From Streptomyces pseudovenezuelae (GTDB lineage Bacteria > Actinomycetota > Actinomycetes > Streptomycetales > Streptomycetaceae), in contig NZ_KQ948149.1 in the NCBI RefSeq assembly GCF_001513955.1, forward strand, positions 468,227-532,226: a DNA stretch of 64,000 bases, in the 5' to 3' direction. Made by a program: the position numbers and the translations under genes. The notes under the pieces were generated by a model. That model was not told the DNA's origin, did no database searches, and saw nothing but the letters and a program-made list of their open reading frames with translations. The number at the start of each line of letters is the position of its first letter. Position 1 is the first letter of the stretch. This document shows, in pieces, positions 8,070-16,173 of this stretch.

Positions 8070-9146
8070 ATGAGCCGCGCCCCCGACGTCCCCCACCGAC
8101 GACTGCTGCTGAAGGGCGCCCTGGCCGCGGGCGCCCTGGCCGCGACCCCCACCGTCACCGAAGCCGCGCCGCGCCCGAAGAAGGCCCCTCCCTTCGTGAA
8201 CCCGCTCGTCCGCAACCGTGCCGACCCGTACATCCACCGGCACACCGACGGCTACTACTACTTCACCGCCACCGTGCCCGAGTACGACCGGATCGTGCTG
8301 CGCCGCTCCCGCACCCTGGGCGGCCTCGCGACCGCCGACGAGTCCGTGCTGTGGACCAAGCACCCGACCGGTGCCATGGGCGCTCACATCTGGGCGCCGG
8401 AGATCCACCGCGTGGGCGGCAAGTGGTACATCTACTTCGCCTCCGCGCCCGCCGAGAGCGTGTGGGACATCCGCATCTGGGTCCTGGAGAACGCCAACCC
8501 CAATCCCTTCAAGGGCACTTGGGTGGAGCGGGGCCAGATCAGGACCGCCTGGGAGACCTTCTCCCTGGACGCCACCACCTTCACCCACCGGGGCAGCCGC
8601 TACCTCGCCTGGGCCCAGCACGAGCCCGGCCTGGACAACAACACCGGCATCTTCCTGTCCAGGATGGCGAACCCCTGGACCCTGACGGGACCTCAGATCC
8701 GGCTCTCCACACCCGAGTTCGACTGGGAGTGCGTCGGTTACAAGGTCAACGAAGGACCGTCGGTGATCGCCCGCAACGGCCGACTGTTCCTGTCCTACTC
8801 GGCCAGCGCCACCGACTGGCACTACTGCATGGGCCTGCTCACGGCCGACGCGAACGCCGATCTCATGAACCCGGCGAGCTGGTCCAAGTCGCCGACCCCC
8901 GTCTTCACCAGCAACGACACCACCAGGCAGTACGGCCCGGGCCACAACTGCTTCACGGTGGCCGAGGACGGCCGCAGTGACGTCCTCGTCTACCACGCCC
9001 GCCAGTACAAGGAGATCGTCGGCGACCCGCTGAACGACCCCAACCGCCACACCCGCGTCCAGAAGCTCGGCTGGCACGCGGACGGCACGCCGGACTTCGG
9101 CATACCGGTGGCGGACACCGCCACGGACACGGAGGTTGCGTCATGA
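8070..9146 (+). CDS. GH43 glycoside hydrolase, exo-alpha-1,5-arabinofuranosidase-like
   Basis: A 358-residue secreted five-bladed beta-propeller enzyme of family GH43. The N-terminus HRRLLLKGALAAGALAAT is a twin-arginine signal. GH43 catalytic acids fit the Asp in NRADPYIH (base), the Asp in FSLDATTF (pKa modulator) and the Glu in KVNEGPSV (acid). The sequence, including WAPEIHRVGGKWYIYFA and YGPGHNCF, resembles the S. avermitilis exo-arabinanase group (subfamily 26), which trims alpha-1,5-arabinan to arabinose. The start is ATG at 8070 with GAGAGG eight bases upstream. Its stop overlaps the next start (ATGA at 9143), so the two GH43 genes are translationally coupled. The subfamily assignment is from memory of motifs. 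Confidence 0.85.
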   Translation: MSRAPDVPHRRLLLKGALAAGALAATPTVTEAAPRPKKAPPFVNPLVRNRADPYIHRHTDGYYYFTATVPEYDRIVLRRSRTLGGLATADESVLWTKHPTGAMGAHIWAPEIHRVGGKWYIYFASAPAESVWDIRIWVLENANPNPFKGTWVERGQIRTAWETFSLDATTFTHRGSRYLAWAQHEPGLDNNTGIFLSRMANPWTLTGPQIRLSTPEFDWECVGYKVNEGPSVIARNGRLFLSYSASATDWHYCMGLLTADANADLMNPASWSKSPTPVFTSNDTTRQYGPGHNCFTVAEDGRSDVLVYHARQYKEIVGDPLNDPNRHTRVQKLGWHADGTPDFGIPVADTATDTEVAS

Positions 9147-10552
9147 GACGTGCGTACGCGGTGCTGCTCGCCCTGTGTCTGGCCCTGGCCGGCGCCCTGG
9201 TGACCGCCGGTCCGGCCCAGGCCGCCCCGCTGACGATCCCCAACGGCGTGCAGTTCACCGACACTTCGGGCAACGCCCTGCACGCCCACGGCGGCGGGGT
9301 CATCAAGGTCGGCTCCTACTACTACTGGTTCGGCGAGGACCGCAACGCCGACAACACCTTCCGGTACGTGGACGCCTACCGCTCCACCGACCTGAAGAAC
9401 TGGGAGTTCAGGAACCACGTCCTCACCCAGTCCAGTGCCTCCGAGCTCGCCACCGCCTACATCGAGCGGCCCAAGGTCGTCTACAACGCCTCCACCGGCA
9501 AGTTCGTGATGTGGATGCACAAGGAGAACGGCACCGACTACAGCGAGGCCCGCGCGGCCGTCGCCGTGTCGTCCACCGTCGACGGCACCTACACCTACCA
9601 GGGCAGCTTCCGCCCGCTCGGCGACAACATGTCCCGGGACATCACGACGTTCGTCGACACCGACGGCACCGGCTACATGGTCTCGGCCGCCAACGAGAAC
9701 TACGACCTGCACATCTACAAGCTCACCGCCGACTACACCGGCATCGCGAGCCTTGTCGCCAACCCGTGGGTGGGCGGACACCGCGAGGCCCCGGCCCTGT
9801 TCAAGCGGGGCGGCGTCTACTTCATGCTGACCTCGGGCGCCACCGGCTGGAGCGCCAACCAGCAGCAGTACGCCACCGCCACCTCCCTCGCCGGACCGTG
9901 GACCTCGATGGCGAACGTCGGCGACTCCACGACCTACAACTCGCAGACCGCCTACGTCCTTCCGGTGCAGGGCACTTCGGGCACCTCCTACCTCTACATG
10001 GGCGACCGCTGGGGCAACTCCTTCGGCGGGACCGTCAACGACTCCCGGTACGTGTGGCTGCCGTTGACCTTCCCGACGTCCACCACGATGTCCATGTCCT
10101 GGTACCCCCAGATCACGATCGACGCGGCGGCCGGGACGATCAGCGGTACCAGCGCCACGTACAACACGCTGGTGTCCCGCAACAGCGGCAAGTGCGCGGA
10201 CGTCGCCAACCAGTCGCTGTGGCAGGGCGTCGCGATCAGCCAGTACACCTGCAACAGCGGGGCCAACCAGAAGTGGTGGTTCAAGGACCTCGGCACCGGC
10301 TACTACCAGCTGGTCGGCCGCGGCAGCTCCCTGTGCCTCCAGGAGAACGCCACGAACGTGACCCAGGAGAACTGCGGGAGTGCGACCACCCAGCAGTGGT
10401 CGGTGGTCACTTCGGGCTCGTACGTGAACATCAAGGCCAGGGCCTCCGGTGAGTGCCTGGACGTGAACGGCGCGTCCACCGCCAACTCCGCCGCGATCAT
10501 CACGTACACGTGCAACGGAGCGGCCAACCAGCAGTGGACGCGCGGAACCTGA
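9143..10552 (+). CDS. GH43 exo-beta-1,3-galactanase-like enzyme with ricin-type lectin domain
   Basis: A 469-residue secreted enzyme. Residues 1-28 are a Sec signal peptide ending in AQAA. Residues 30-335 form a GH43 propeller with HAHGGGVIKVGSYYYWFGED, YIERPKVVYN and GHREAPALFK. Residues 345-468 form a ricin-type beta-trefoil (CBM13) with repeated Q-x-W ends such as NQKWWF, TQQWSV and NQQWTR. This architecture matches the streptomycete exo-1,3-galactanases that remove galactose units from the backbone of type II arabinogalactan, with the lectin module binding galactan. In that subgroup the usual catalytic base may be absent. The gene overlaps the upstream arabinanase-like gene by four bases and ends two bases before the convergent lyase gene. 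Confidence 0.85.
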   Translation: MRRAYAVLLALCLALAGALVTAGPAQAAPLTIPNGVQFTDTSGNALHAHGGGVIKVGSYYYWFGEDRNADNTFRYVDAYRSTDLKNWEFRNHVLTQSSASELATAYIERPKVVYNASTGKFVMWMHKENGTDYSEARAAVAVSSTVDGTYTYQGSFRPLGDNMSRDITTFVDTDGTGYMVSAANENYDLHIYKLTADYTGIASLVANPWVGGHREAPALFKRGGVYFMLTSGATGWSANQQQYATATSLAGPWTSMANVGDSTTYNSQTAYVLPVQGTSGTSYLYMGDRWGNSFGGTVNDSRYVWLPLTFPTSTTMSMSWYPQITIDAAAGTISGTSATYNTLVSRNSGKCADVANQSLWQGVAISQYTCNSGANQKWWFKDLGTGYYQLVGRGSSLCLQENATNVTQENCGSATTQQWSVVTSGSYVNIKARASGECLDVNGASTANSAAIITYTCNGAANQQWTRGT

Positions 10553-10554
10553 CG

Positions 10555-12237
10555 TCAGGCCAGCAGGTCGATCGCGTCGATCGACGTGCCCGCGCTGAGG
10601 AAGGACGTCGACCCCGAACCGCTCGCCACGTAGATCTTCAGCGTGTTGTAGGCGCTGGTGTCCGTCAGCCAGGCGGACGCCGGCACGCTGTAGGTGAACG
10701 TGTAGTTGTTGCCCCGGTACGAGCCCACGGTCAGCGACCGGGTGCTCGGCTGGGTGGGCGGGGAGGGGACGGCGGAGGTCCAGGTGTCGTTGACGACGAC
10801 CTGCGGGCGGCCGTTGGCGTAGGCCGTCGTCACCCCGATGCGCAGGGTGTGCGCGGCGGCGGCCTGCGCGGCCGTCAGCTTGAAGTAGACGATGATCCCG
10901 CTGTTGACGTCCTTCCACAGGTAGCAGGGGAAGGCCGAGGTCTCGGTGCCGCTGCCGATGACCACGTTGCCGGTCCAGGAGGAGGCGCGGACGTCGGAGG
11001 GGTGGGCGTACGTCATCAGGTCGGCGTTCTTGAAGCCGCCGGGTGTGCCGTCCCAGTTGTTGATGCGCCAGATCGCGCTCGCGTTGCCCGGATCGTTCGA
11101 GGACGGGATCGCGATGCTGTTGAGGGTGGTCGTGCCGCCCGCGCTGACGCTCACCGAGCCGGTGTAGACCGCGAGTTCACCCTTGAAGACGGTCAGCGTG
11201 TACGTCCCCGGCAGCACACCCCCGATGGAGAAGTATCCGTCCGACGACCGCGCCGAACCCCAGTACTGGGCGGCGGAGTTGGCGAGCCCGACCGTATAGG
11301 CGTACGCCGTGTTCCGGCCGGTGATGCCGACGCCGGCGACCTTGCCCCGGCCGCTCGCGGGGACGTAGCCGGAGATGCCGAGCGAGTCCGCCCACGAGGT
11401 GGTGAGCGTCCCCGGGTACAGCGCGGAGGAGGGGGCGCCGCCGTCGGTGAAGGCGATGACATAGGGGCCCTGGAGGCCGAAGCGCTGGGCCTCCGTCTGG
11501 TTCTCGCCGTAGTACAGGATCTCGTACAGGCCGCCGCCGTCCGCGCTCTGGTGGCGCAGCAGGGAGCGGTAGAACGGGCCGCCGGAGGCCTTCTCGTGGT
11601 TGGAGCGCACGATGTACAGGCCGACGCTGCCGGTGGTCCAGCCGACGTAGTTGTAGTCGATGACCCGCGCCTTCGCGTAGTGCTTGGAGCGGGTCTGGCC
11701 GTCGGACTTCTTGAAGACGTCGGAGGCCTCGATGGTGGTGGGCGCGTAGGTGTACGAGTCGGGCTCGTCGTTGAGGAACTTGCCCGCGTTGACGCGCAGG
11801 ATGTAGCGGGTCGCCGAGACCGAGTCGTCGGCCTTGTTGGTCCACAGGTAGACGTTGTTCTCGCCGCTGCGGGCCGCGTAGTAGTGCTTCAGCGTGCCGT
11901 ACGCGACCGAGATCAGGATCGTCGTACCGGACTGCTTGATGCTCACCGTGGACGTGCCGAGGCCGGACTCGATGTGCGAGTTCTTGCCGCCGTAGCCCTG
12001 GTACTGCGTGCCCTTGTAGACCAGCGAGGTCAGATCGCCGTTGGTCTTGCTGACCTTGAAGACGAGGCTCGCGCCGGTGTCGACGACGTAGTTGGAGCCG
12101 TCGTCGCTCCAGCCGAAGCCCGCGGCGGACGCGCCCTGGGCAAGCGGCCCGGCGAGCGCGGCGGACCCTGCTGCGGCCGCGGTGCCGAGGACGAAGGTGC
12201 GGCGTCCGACCGGTCTGTTCACCGTGGATTCGGACAT
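10555..12237 (-). CDS. rhamnogalacturonan lyase, polysaccharide lyase family 4
   Basis: A 560-residue secreted lyase cleaving the rhamnogalacturonan I backbone by beta-elimination. The start is ATG at 12237 with a perfect AAGGAGG ahead of it. GRRTFVLG is a Tat motif followed by a hydrophobic stretch. The three PL4 parts are visible: an N-terminal beta-sandwich with DTGASLVFKVSKTNGDLTSL and GYGGKNSHIESG, a middle fibronectin-like domain with GTYTLTVFKGELAVYTGSV, and a C-terminal beta-sandwich with WRINNWDGTPGGFKNAD and GVTTAYANGRPQVVVND. It is divergent from the acetylesterase that would deacetylate the same substrate, and palindromes between them suggest shared control. Confidence 0.88.
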   Translation of the reverse strand: MSESTVNRPVGRRTFVLGTAAAAGSAALAGPLAQGASAAGFGWSDDGSNYVVDTGASLVFKVSKTNGDLTSLVYKGTQYQGYGGKNSHIESGLGTSTVSIKQSGTTILISVAYGTLKHYYAARSGENNVYLWTNKADDSVSATRYILRVNAGKFLNDEPDSYTYAPTTIEASDVFKKSDGQTRSKHYAKARVIDYNYVGWTTGSVGLYIVRSNHEKASGGPFYRSLLRHQSADGGGLYEILYYGENQTEAQRFGLQGPYVIAFTDGGAPSSALYPGTLTTSWADSLGISGYVPASGRGKVAGVGITGRNTAYAYTVGLANSAAQYWGSARSSDGYFSIGGVLPGTYTLTVFKGELAVYTGSVSVSAGGTTTLNSIAIPSSNDPGNASAIWRINNWDGTPGGFKNADLMTYAHPSDVRASSWTGNVVIGSGTETSAFPCYLWKDVNSGIIVYFKLTAAQAAAAHTLRIGVTTAYANGRPQVVVNDTWTSAVPSPPTQPSTRSLTVGSYRGNNYTFTYSVPASAWLTDTSAYNTLKIYVASGSGSTSFLSAGTSIDAIDLLA

Positions 12238-12302
12238 GGGGGTGCCTCCTTCGAGACGTGTGGGGGTGGTGCGGGTGCTTTGGAGAGTGACAGTTGAATC
12301 GA

Positions 12303-12322
12303 TTTCGCGAAAGGGCTTTCGC
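12303..12322. promoter_or_regulatory. overlapping palindromes in the divergent lyase/esterase region
   Basis: TTTCGCGAAA (12303-12312) is a perfect palindrome and overlaps GCGAAAG-GG-CTTTCGC (12307-12322), a perfect 7-base inverted repeat. They lie between the lyase start at 12237 and the esterase start at 12431 and could be one operator for both. Confidence 0.5.
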
Positions 12323-12364
12323 TGCCTGGAAGTTGGCAATCTTGTGAAATCCGCCCGAGGGCTA

Positions 12365-12376
12365 GAAAGCGCTTGC
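12365..12376. promoter_or_regulatory. LacI-like palindrome AAGCGCTT
   Basis: GAAAGCGCTTGC holds the perfect 8-base palindrome AAGCGCTT with a central CG, the core of many LacI-family operators. It lies about 55 bases upstream of the acetylesterase start. The regulator is not known; the LacI gene at 2753-3808 is one candidate. Confidence 0.4.
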
Positions 12377-12430
12377 CAATGGGGGTACGGTCCAGCCGCC
12401 AGGCCTTGTCGTCCGTCTGAGGAGCCTCGA

Positions 12431-13471
12431 ATGAGACGTTTCAACCTCGCCGTGCTGGCGGCGGTCACACTGAGCACGGGACTGACCGCCGTACCGGCAC
12501 AGGCGCACTCCGGCCGTCCCCTCGGCATCGAGAACTGCACCACCGCCGGCTGTCACTTCGACGTCCCGCCGGGCACGTACGACGTGAAGGTCCTCCTCGG
12601 CGGCGACGCCGCGTCGAGCACGTCGATCAGTGGGGAGACCCGGCGTTCCCTGCTGTCGGAGACGCCGGCCGCGGCCGGCGGGCGGGTCTCCCGCGGCTTC
12701 ACCGTGAACGTCCGCACTCCGGAGGGCGAACCGACCGGCCCCGACGGCACGCCGGGCCTGGACCTGGTGCTGGGCGGCTCGGCCCCCGCGCTCGCCGACA
12801 TCAAGGTCACCCGCGCCCGGCACACCCGCCAGATCTTCCTGGTCGGCGACTCCACGGTATGCGACCAGCCAGGCGATCCCTACTCCGGCTGGGGCCAGCA
12901 ACTGCCCCAGTACCTGCGCAAGGGCGTGTCCGTGGCCAACTACGCCGACTCCGGCGAGAGTACGGTCACCTATCTGTCCGAGCCTCGGCTGTGGGCCACG
13001 GTCCAGCCGCTGATCCGCCCCGGCGACCTCGTCCTCGTCCAGCTCGCCCACAACGACAAGACGACGGACGAGGCGACGTACCGGGCGAACCTGGAGACAT
13101 TGGTCGCGGGTGTGAGGGAGAAAGGCGGGAACCCTGTCCTCGTGACGCCCATCGTGCGACGCTGGTTCAACTCGGACGGCACGCTGAACAACGGGACGGC
13201 CCTGCTGGTCAACGGCCTCGGGGTGGACCATCCCGCGGTGATCCGCTCGGTCGCCGCGGCCGAGGGCGTCCCGCTCATCGACCTGACGGCGAGGACGAAG
13301 TCGCTCGTGGAGTCCCTGGGAGTGGAGGGCTCCAAGGCGATCTACCTCTACAACGAGAAAAGGGACAACACCCACACCTCCGTGCACGGCGCCACCGTGT
13401 ACGCGGGCCTGGTCCGCGACGAACTCGTCGCACAGGGACTGGTGCCCGCAGGCCTGGTGCGGGTGGGATAG
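12431..13471 (+). CDS. rhamnogalacturonan acetylesterase, SGNH hydrolase of family CE12
   Basis: A 346-residue secreted esterase that removes acetyl groups from rhamnogalacturonan. The start is ATG at 12431 with GAGGAG upstream and a Sec signal ending PAQA. An N-terminal beta-rich domain (to about residue 130) precedes the SGNH domain, which shows FLVGDSTV (block I serine), ANYADSGEST (Gly block), LAHND (Asn block) and DNTHTSVHGA with the catalytic Asp and His. Deacetylation would open the polymer to the divergently encoded PL4 lyase. Confidence 0.88.
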   Translation: MRRFNLAVLAAVTLSTGLTAVPAQAHSGRPLGIENCTTAGCHFDVPPGTYDVKVLLGGDAASSTSISGETRRSLLSETPAAAGGRVSRGFTVNVRTPEGEPTGPDGTPGLDLVLGGSAPALADIKVTRARHTRQIFLVGDSTVCDQPGDPYSGWGQQLPQYLRKGVSVANYADSGESTVTYLSEPRLWATVQPLIRPGDLVLVQLAHNDKTTDEATYRANLETLVAGVREKGGNPVLVTPIVRRWFNSDGTLNNGTALLVNGLGVDHPAVIRSVAAAEGVPLIDLTARTKSLVESLGVEGSKAIYLYNEKRDNTHTSVHGATVYAGLVRDELVAQGLVPAGLVRVG

Positions 13472-13474
13472 ACG

Positions 13475-13510
13475 CCTGGGGCGTCCCGACCGGAACCGGG
13501 GCGCCCCAGG
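13475..13510 (+). terminator. hairpin terminator after the acetylesterase
   Basis: CCTGGGGCG at 13475-13483 pairs perfectly with CGCCCCAGG at 13502-13510 around an 18-base loop that is itself GC rich. It starts four bases after the stop codon. There is no T-run, as is common for Streptomyces terminators. Confidence 0.6.
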
Positions 13511-13518
13511 TCTGTGGT

Positions 13519-13630
13519 GCGAGCCGGCGGGCCCGTGAGCCTGTCAGGCCGTGAGCCGGCGGGCCCGTGAGCCGGTTGGCCCGTGGTTCGGTTGGCCTGT
13601 GAGCCTGTGAGCCCGTGAGCCTCTGAGTCG
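13519..13630. repeat. degenerate 8-bp tandem repeat, 14 units
   Basis: From 13519 the sequence falls into consecutive octamers close to GTGAGCCN. Exact GTGAGCC cores begin at 13535, 13551, 13567, 13599, 13607 and 13615, all multiples of 8 apart. The units between them are variants such as GCGGGCCC and GTTGGCCC. The tract fills the space between the esterase terminator and the DUF2264 gene start at 13646. No function is known to me. Confidence 0.85.
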
Positions 13631-13645
13631 AAAAAGAGAGAACCG

Positions 13646-15337
13646 ATGCAACTGCCCCCCGAGGACCGCACCCTCAGTCCGCACACCGGCTACACGCGCG
13701 CCCACTGGGAGGCCGCGGCCGACGCCCTGCTCGCCGCGGTCGAGCCGTACGCCACCGAGGACCGCGCCCTCTACCACCTCCCCGGCGACCGGCAGAGCTG
13801 GTCCGGCCGCCTCTCCGACGGCCTGGAGGGCTACGCCCGTACGCTCCTGCTGGCGGCCCTCCGCCAGGACGCGACCGCGCTGGAGCGGTACGCCGAAGGT
13901 CTCGCCGCCGGAGTCTCGGGGATCTGGCCCCGGATCGAGGACCGCAGCCAGCCGTTGGTGGAGGCGGCGTCGATCGCGTTCGCCCTGCGGATCACCAAGC
14001 CGCTGCTCTGGGACCGCCTGGACGACGCCGTACGGCAGCGCGCCGCGGCCTGGCTCGGTGACGCGCTCACCGCCGAGGCCTGGCCCTGCAACTGGGAGCT
14101 CTTCCCGGTCACGGTGGCCGGCTTCCTGTCCTCGCTCGGGTACGAGCCGGATGCCTCCCGCAAGGCGATCGACCGCGGCCTGGAGCGCATCGAGCAGTGG
14201 TACGTCGGCGAGGGCTGGTACACCGACGGCGACGGCCGCAAGTTCGACTACTACAACGGCTGGGCCATGCACCTCTACCCGGTGCTGCACGCCTGGCTGG
14301 CCGAGGACGACCGTTTGCTGGACCTGTACGGCGGCCGCCTGTCCCGCCATCTCGACGACTACGCCCGCCTGTTCGGCGCCGACGGCGCCCCCATGCACCA
14401 GGGCCGCTCCCTGACGTACCGCTTCGCGACCACGGCCCCGCTCTGGCTGGGCGCGCTGACCGGCCGCACCCCGCTGTCCCCGGGCGAGACCCGGCGCCTT
14501 GCCTCCGGAGCCCTCAAGTACTTCCTGGACCGGGGCGCAGTGGACTCCCGGGACCTGCTCACCCTCGGCTGGCACGGCCCCGACCCCGCTGTCCTGCAAG
14601 GCTATTCGGGCCCCGCGTCCCCGTACTGGGCCAGCAAGGGCTTCCTCGGCCTGCTGCTCCCGGCGGACCACGAGGTGTGGACGGCGGTGGAGGAGCCGGG
14701 CCCGGCCGAACGCGCCGACGCGCTCACCTCGATCACCGCCCCCAACTGGCTCCTGCAGTCGACCAGTTCGGACGGTCTCGTCCGCCTCCACAACCACGGC
14801 AGCGAGGACGTCCGCTATGACCCGTACTACACCCGCCTGGCCTACTCGACGGTGACCGAGCCCTCGGCGTCGTACGACAACAGCCTGATCGTGGACGGCG
14901 ATCCGAGCCGTACGGAGATCGAGCCGCTGGGGGTCGGTGAGGGGTGGGCGGCCTCGCGGCACACGGCGGCGGGGGGTGTGCGGGTATCCAGTGTGGTGCT
15001 CGCGCGGGGAGCCGTGGAGGTGCGCGCCTTCCTCGTGTCCGGGGCCGAGCCCGGGACACCGGTGCGGGTGACGGGGTGGGCCGCGCGCGACGGCGTCCGG
15101 ACCGAACTGCTGCCCGCCGTGGGCCTCGACGACGAGCTGAGCGGGGTGACGGGCGAGGAAGACACGCTGTTCGTCGCGCTGGCCCGGCTCACCGCTGACG
15201 CCGACGCCGTACCGCTGGGGGAGACGGCGACCGTACGGGCCTCGGGAGAGCGGGAGTTGACGGTGGTGTGGAGCGGAGGTCCCGGGGCGCGGGTCCGGCT
15301 GGTGGGTTCCGGGGTGGAGATCGGCGCCGGGCCCTGA
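13646..15337 (+). CDS. DUF2264 domain protein, probable glycoside hydrolase-like enzyme
   Basis: A 563-residue protein matching DUF2264 along its length, with LPGDRQSWSGRLSDGLEGYAR near the N-terminus, NWELFPVTVAGFLSSLGY and YTDGDGRKFDYYNGWAMHLY in the helical barrel part, and a C-terminal beta-sandwich. Some members of this family have been linked to beta-glucuronidase activity on arabinogalactan side chains (GH154), which would suit this locus, but the link is from memory and should be treated as tentative. No signal peptide is seen, so it probably works in the cytoplasm on imported oligosaccharides. The start is ATG at 13646 with GAGAGAA upstream, directly after the octamer repeat tract. 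Confidence 0.75.
   Translation: MQLPPEDRTLSPHTGYTRAHWEAAADALLAAVEPYATEDRALYHLPGDRQSWSGRLSDGLEGYARTLLLAALRQDATALERYAEGLAAGVSGIWPRIEDRSQPLVEAASIAFALRITKPLLWDRLDDAVRQRAAAWLGDALTAEAWPCNWELFPVTVAGFLSSLGYEPDASRKAIDRGLERIEQWYVGEGWYTDGDGRKFDYYNGWAMHLYPVLHAWLAEDDRLLDLYGGRLSRHLDDYARLFGADGAPMHQGRSLTYRFATTAPLWLGALTGRTPLSPGETRRLASGALKYFLDRGAVDSRDLLTLGWHGPDPAVLQGYSGPASPYWASKGFLGLLLPADHEVWTAVEEPGPAERADALTSITAPNWLLQSTSSDGLVRLHNHGSEDVRYDPYYTRLAYSTVTEPSASYDNSLIVDGDPSRTEIEPLGVGEGWAASRHTAAGGVRVSSVVLARGAVEVRAFLVSGAEPGTPVRVTGWAARDGVRTELLPAVGLDDELSGVTGEEDTLFVALARLTADADAVPLGETATVRASGERELTVVWSGGPGARVRLVGSGVEIGAGP
14027..14055 (+). repeat. 29-bp direct repeat, copy 1
   Basis: A 29-base block beginning GCCGTACGGCAGCGCG inside the DUF2264 gene recurs exactly at 15463-15491 in the downstream non-coding stretch, on the same strand 1436 bases away. 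Confidence 0.85.
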
Positions 15338-15339
15338 AG

Positions 15340-15370
15340 CGACTCGGGCACTGAACCGACTCGGGCACTG
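15340..15370. repeat. tandem 14-mer repeat
   Basis: CGACTCGGGCACTG occurs at 15340-15353 and again at 15357-15370, giving a 17-base period, immediately after the DUF2264 stop codon. Confidence 0.8.
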
Positions 15371-15462
15371 TGAGGATCGCTGGCCGGGTCTGGCTGGAGG
15401 TGGTGGGGGGAGCGGTAGGCCGAGACGAGCCGAGCCGATGCGTCGCGGTGGCGGTTACGCCT

Positions 15463-15491
15463 GCCGTACGGCAGCGCGCCGCGGCCTGGCT
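15463..15491 (+). repeat. 29-bp direct repeat, copy 2
   Basis: This is an exact second copy of the 29 bases found inside the DUF2264 gene at 14027-14055, here in the 245-base stretch between that gene and the VOC gene. Five of the seven bases after the repeat also agree. It may be a fragment of an old partial duplication. Confidence 0.85.
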
Positions 15492-15582
15492 GTGTGACCA
15501 CGGCACCGCGGAGGTTGCCGTGGTGCGGACGGGGCGTCGCCGTGACCTTGCCGTCCCCGACCCTGTCCCTGAGAATCCGCCC

Positions 15583-15951
15583 ATGACCTCCGCCATCCGC
15601 CACGTGACGATCGACTGCGCCGACGCGTACGCGCTCGCCGACTTCTGGTCCCAGGTCCTCGGCCTGCCGCTGCACGAGGAGGACCGGCCGGGTGACGAGG
15701 AGGCGCAGATCGAGGCCGCGCGCCTGCTCTTCGTCACCGTCCCGGAGGTCAAGAGGGGCAAGAACCGCCTGCACTTCGACCTCCAGCCCCAGGACCGCAC
15801 CCGCGACGAGGAGGTCACGCGCCTCCTCGCCCTGGGCGCCACACTCCTCGACGACCAGCGCACGGGTGACGGCATGGGCTGGGTGGTCCTCACCGACCCG
15901 GAGGGCAACGAGTTCTGCGTGGAGCGCAGCGCGGCGGAACGGGAGGGGTAA
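15583..15951 (+). CDS. VOC family (glyoxalase/bleomycin resistance-like) protein
   Basis: A 122-residue single-domain vicinal oxygen chelate protein. It begins IRHVTIDCADAYALADFWSQ, a typical first strand and helix, and ends DPEGNEFCVERSA, the usual last metal-ligand strand with Glu. The middle carries RLHFDLQPQDR. Members may be metal-dependent enzymes or drug-binding proteins; the substrate cannot be told. ATG at 15583 is chosen because upstream codons do not resemble the family. Confidence 0.8.
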   Translation: MTSAIRHVTIDCADAYALADFWSQVLGLPLHEEDRPGDEEAQIEAARLLFVTVPEVKRGKNRLHFDLQPQDRTRDEEVTRLLALGATLLDDQRTGDGMGWVVLTDPEGNEFCVERSAAEREG

Positions 15952-16173
15952 TGGCGGGGCTGGGCGTCCGGCCGGGCCGGAGCACTTCGTCCTCGGCCGC
16001 ATCATCACGCCAGTGGTCGGATTGCGGCCGCCTTACGTCGCCTGTCCGGCGTCGGCCACCACACGTCGCCTCCCACCTGCCAGCCCCCACACAAGCCCCC
16101 CCCACGCCGCCCCCCCCACGCCTGCCCCCACACTTCGGCCGCCGCCGAAGCGACGCCCGTCTAGCGTGCCGGT

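Noticed and set aside
13519..13630. The octamer tract as a CRISPR array
   Set aside because: There are no unique spacers of constant length and no cas genes; the units are contiguous 8-mers.
16085..16140. C-runs and CACGCC repeats before the DinB-like gene
   Set aside because: Simple low-complexity sequence without clear period or symmetry; nothing more can be supported.
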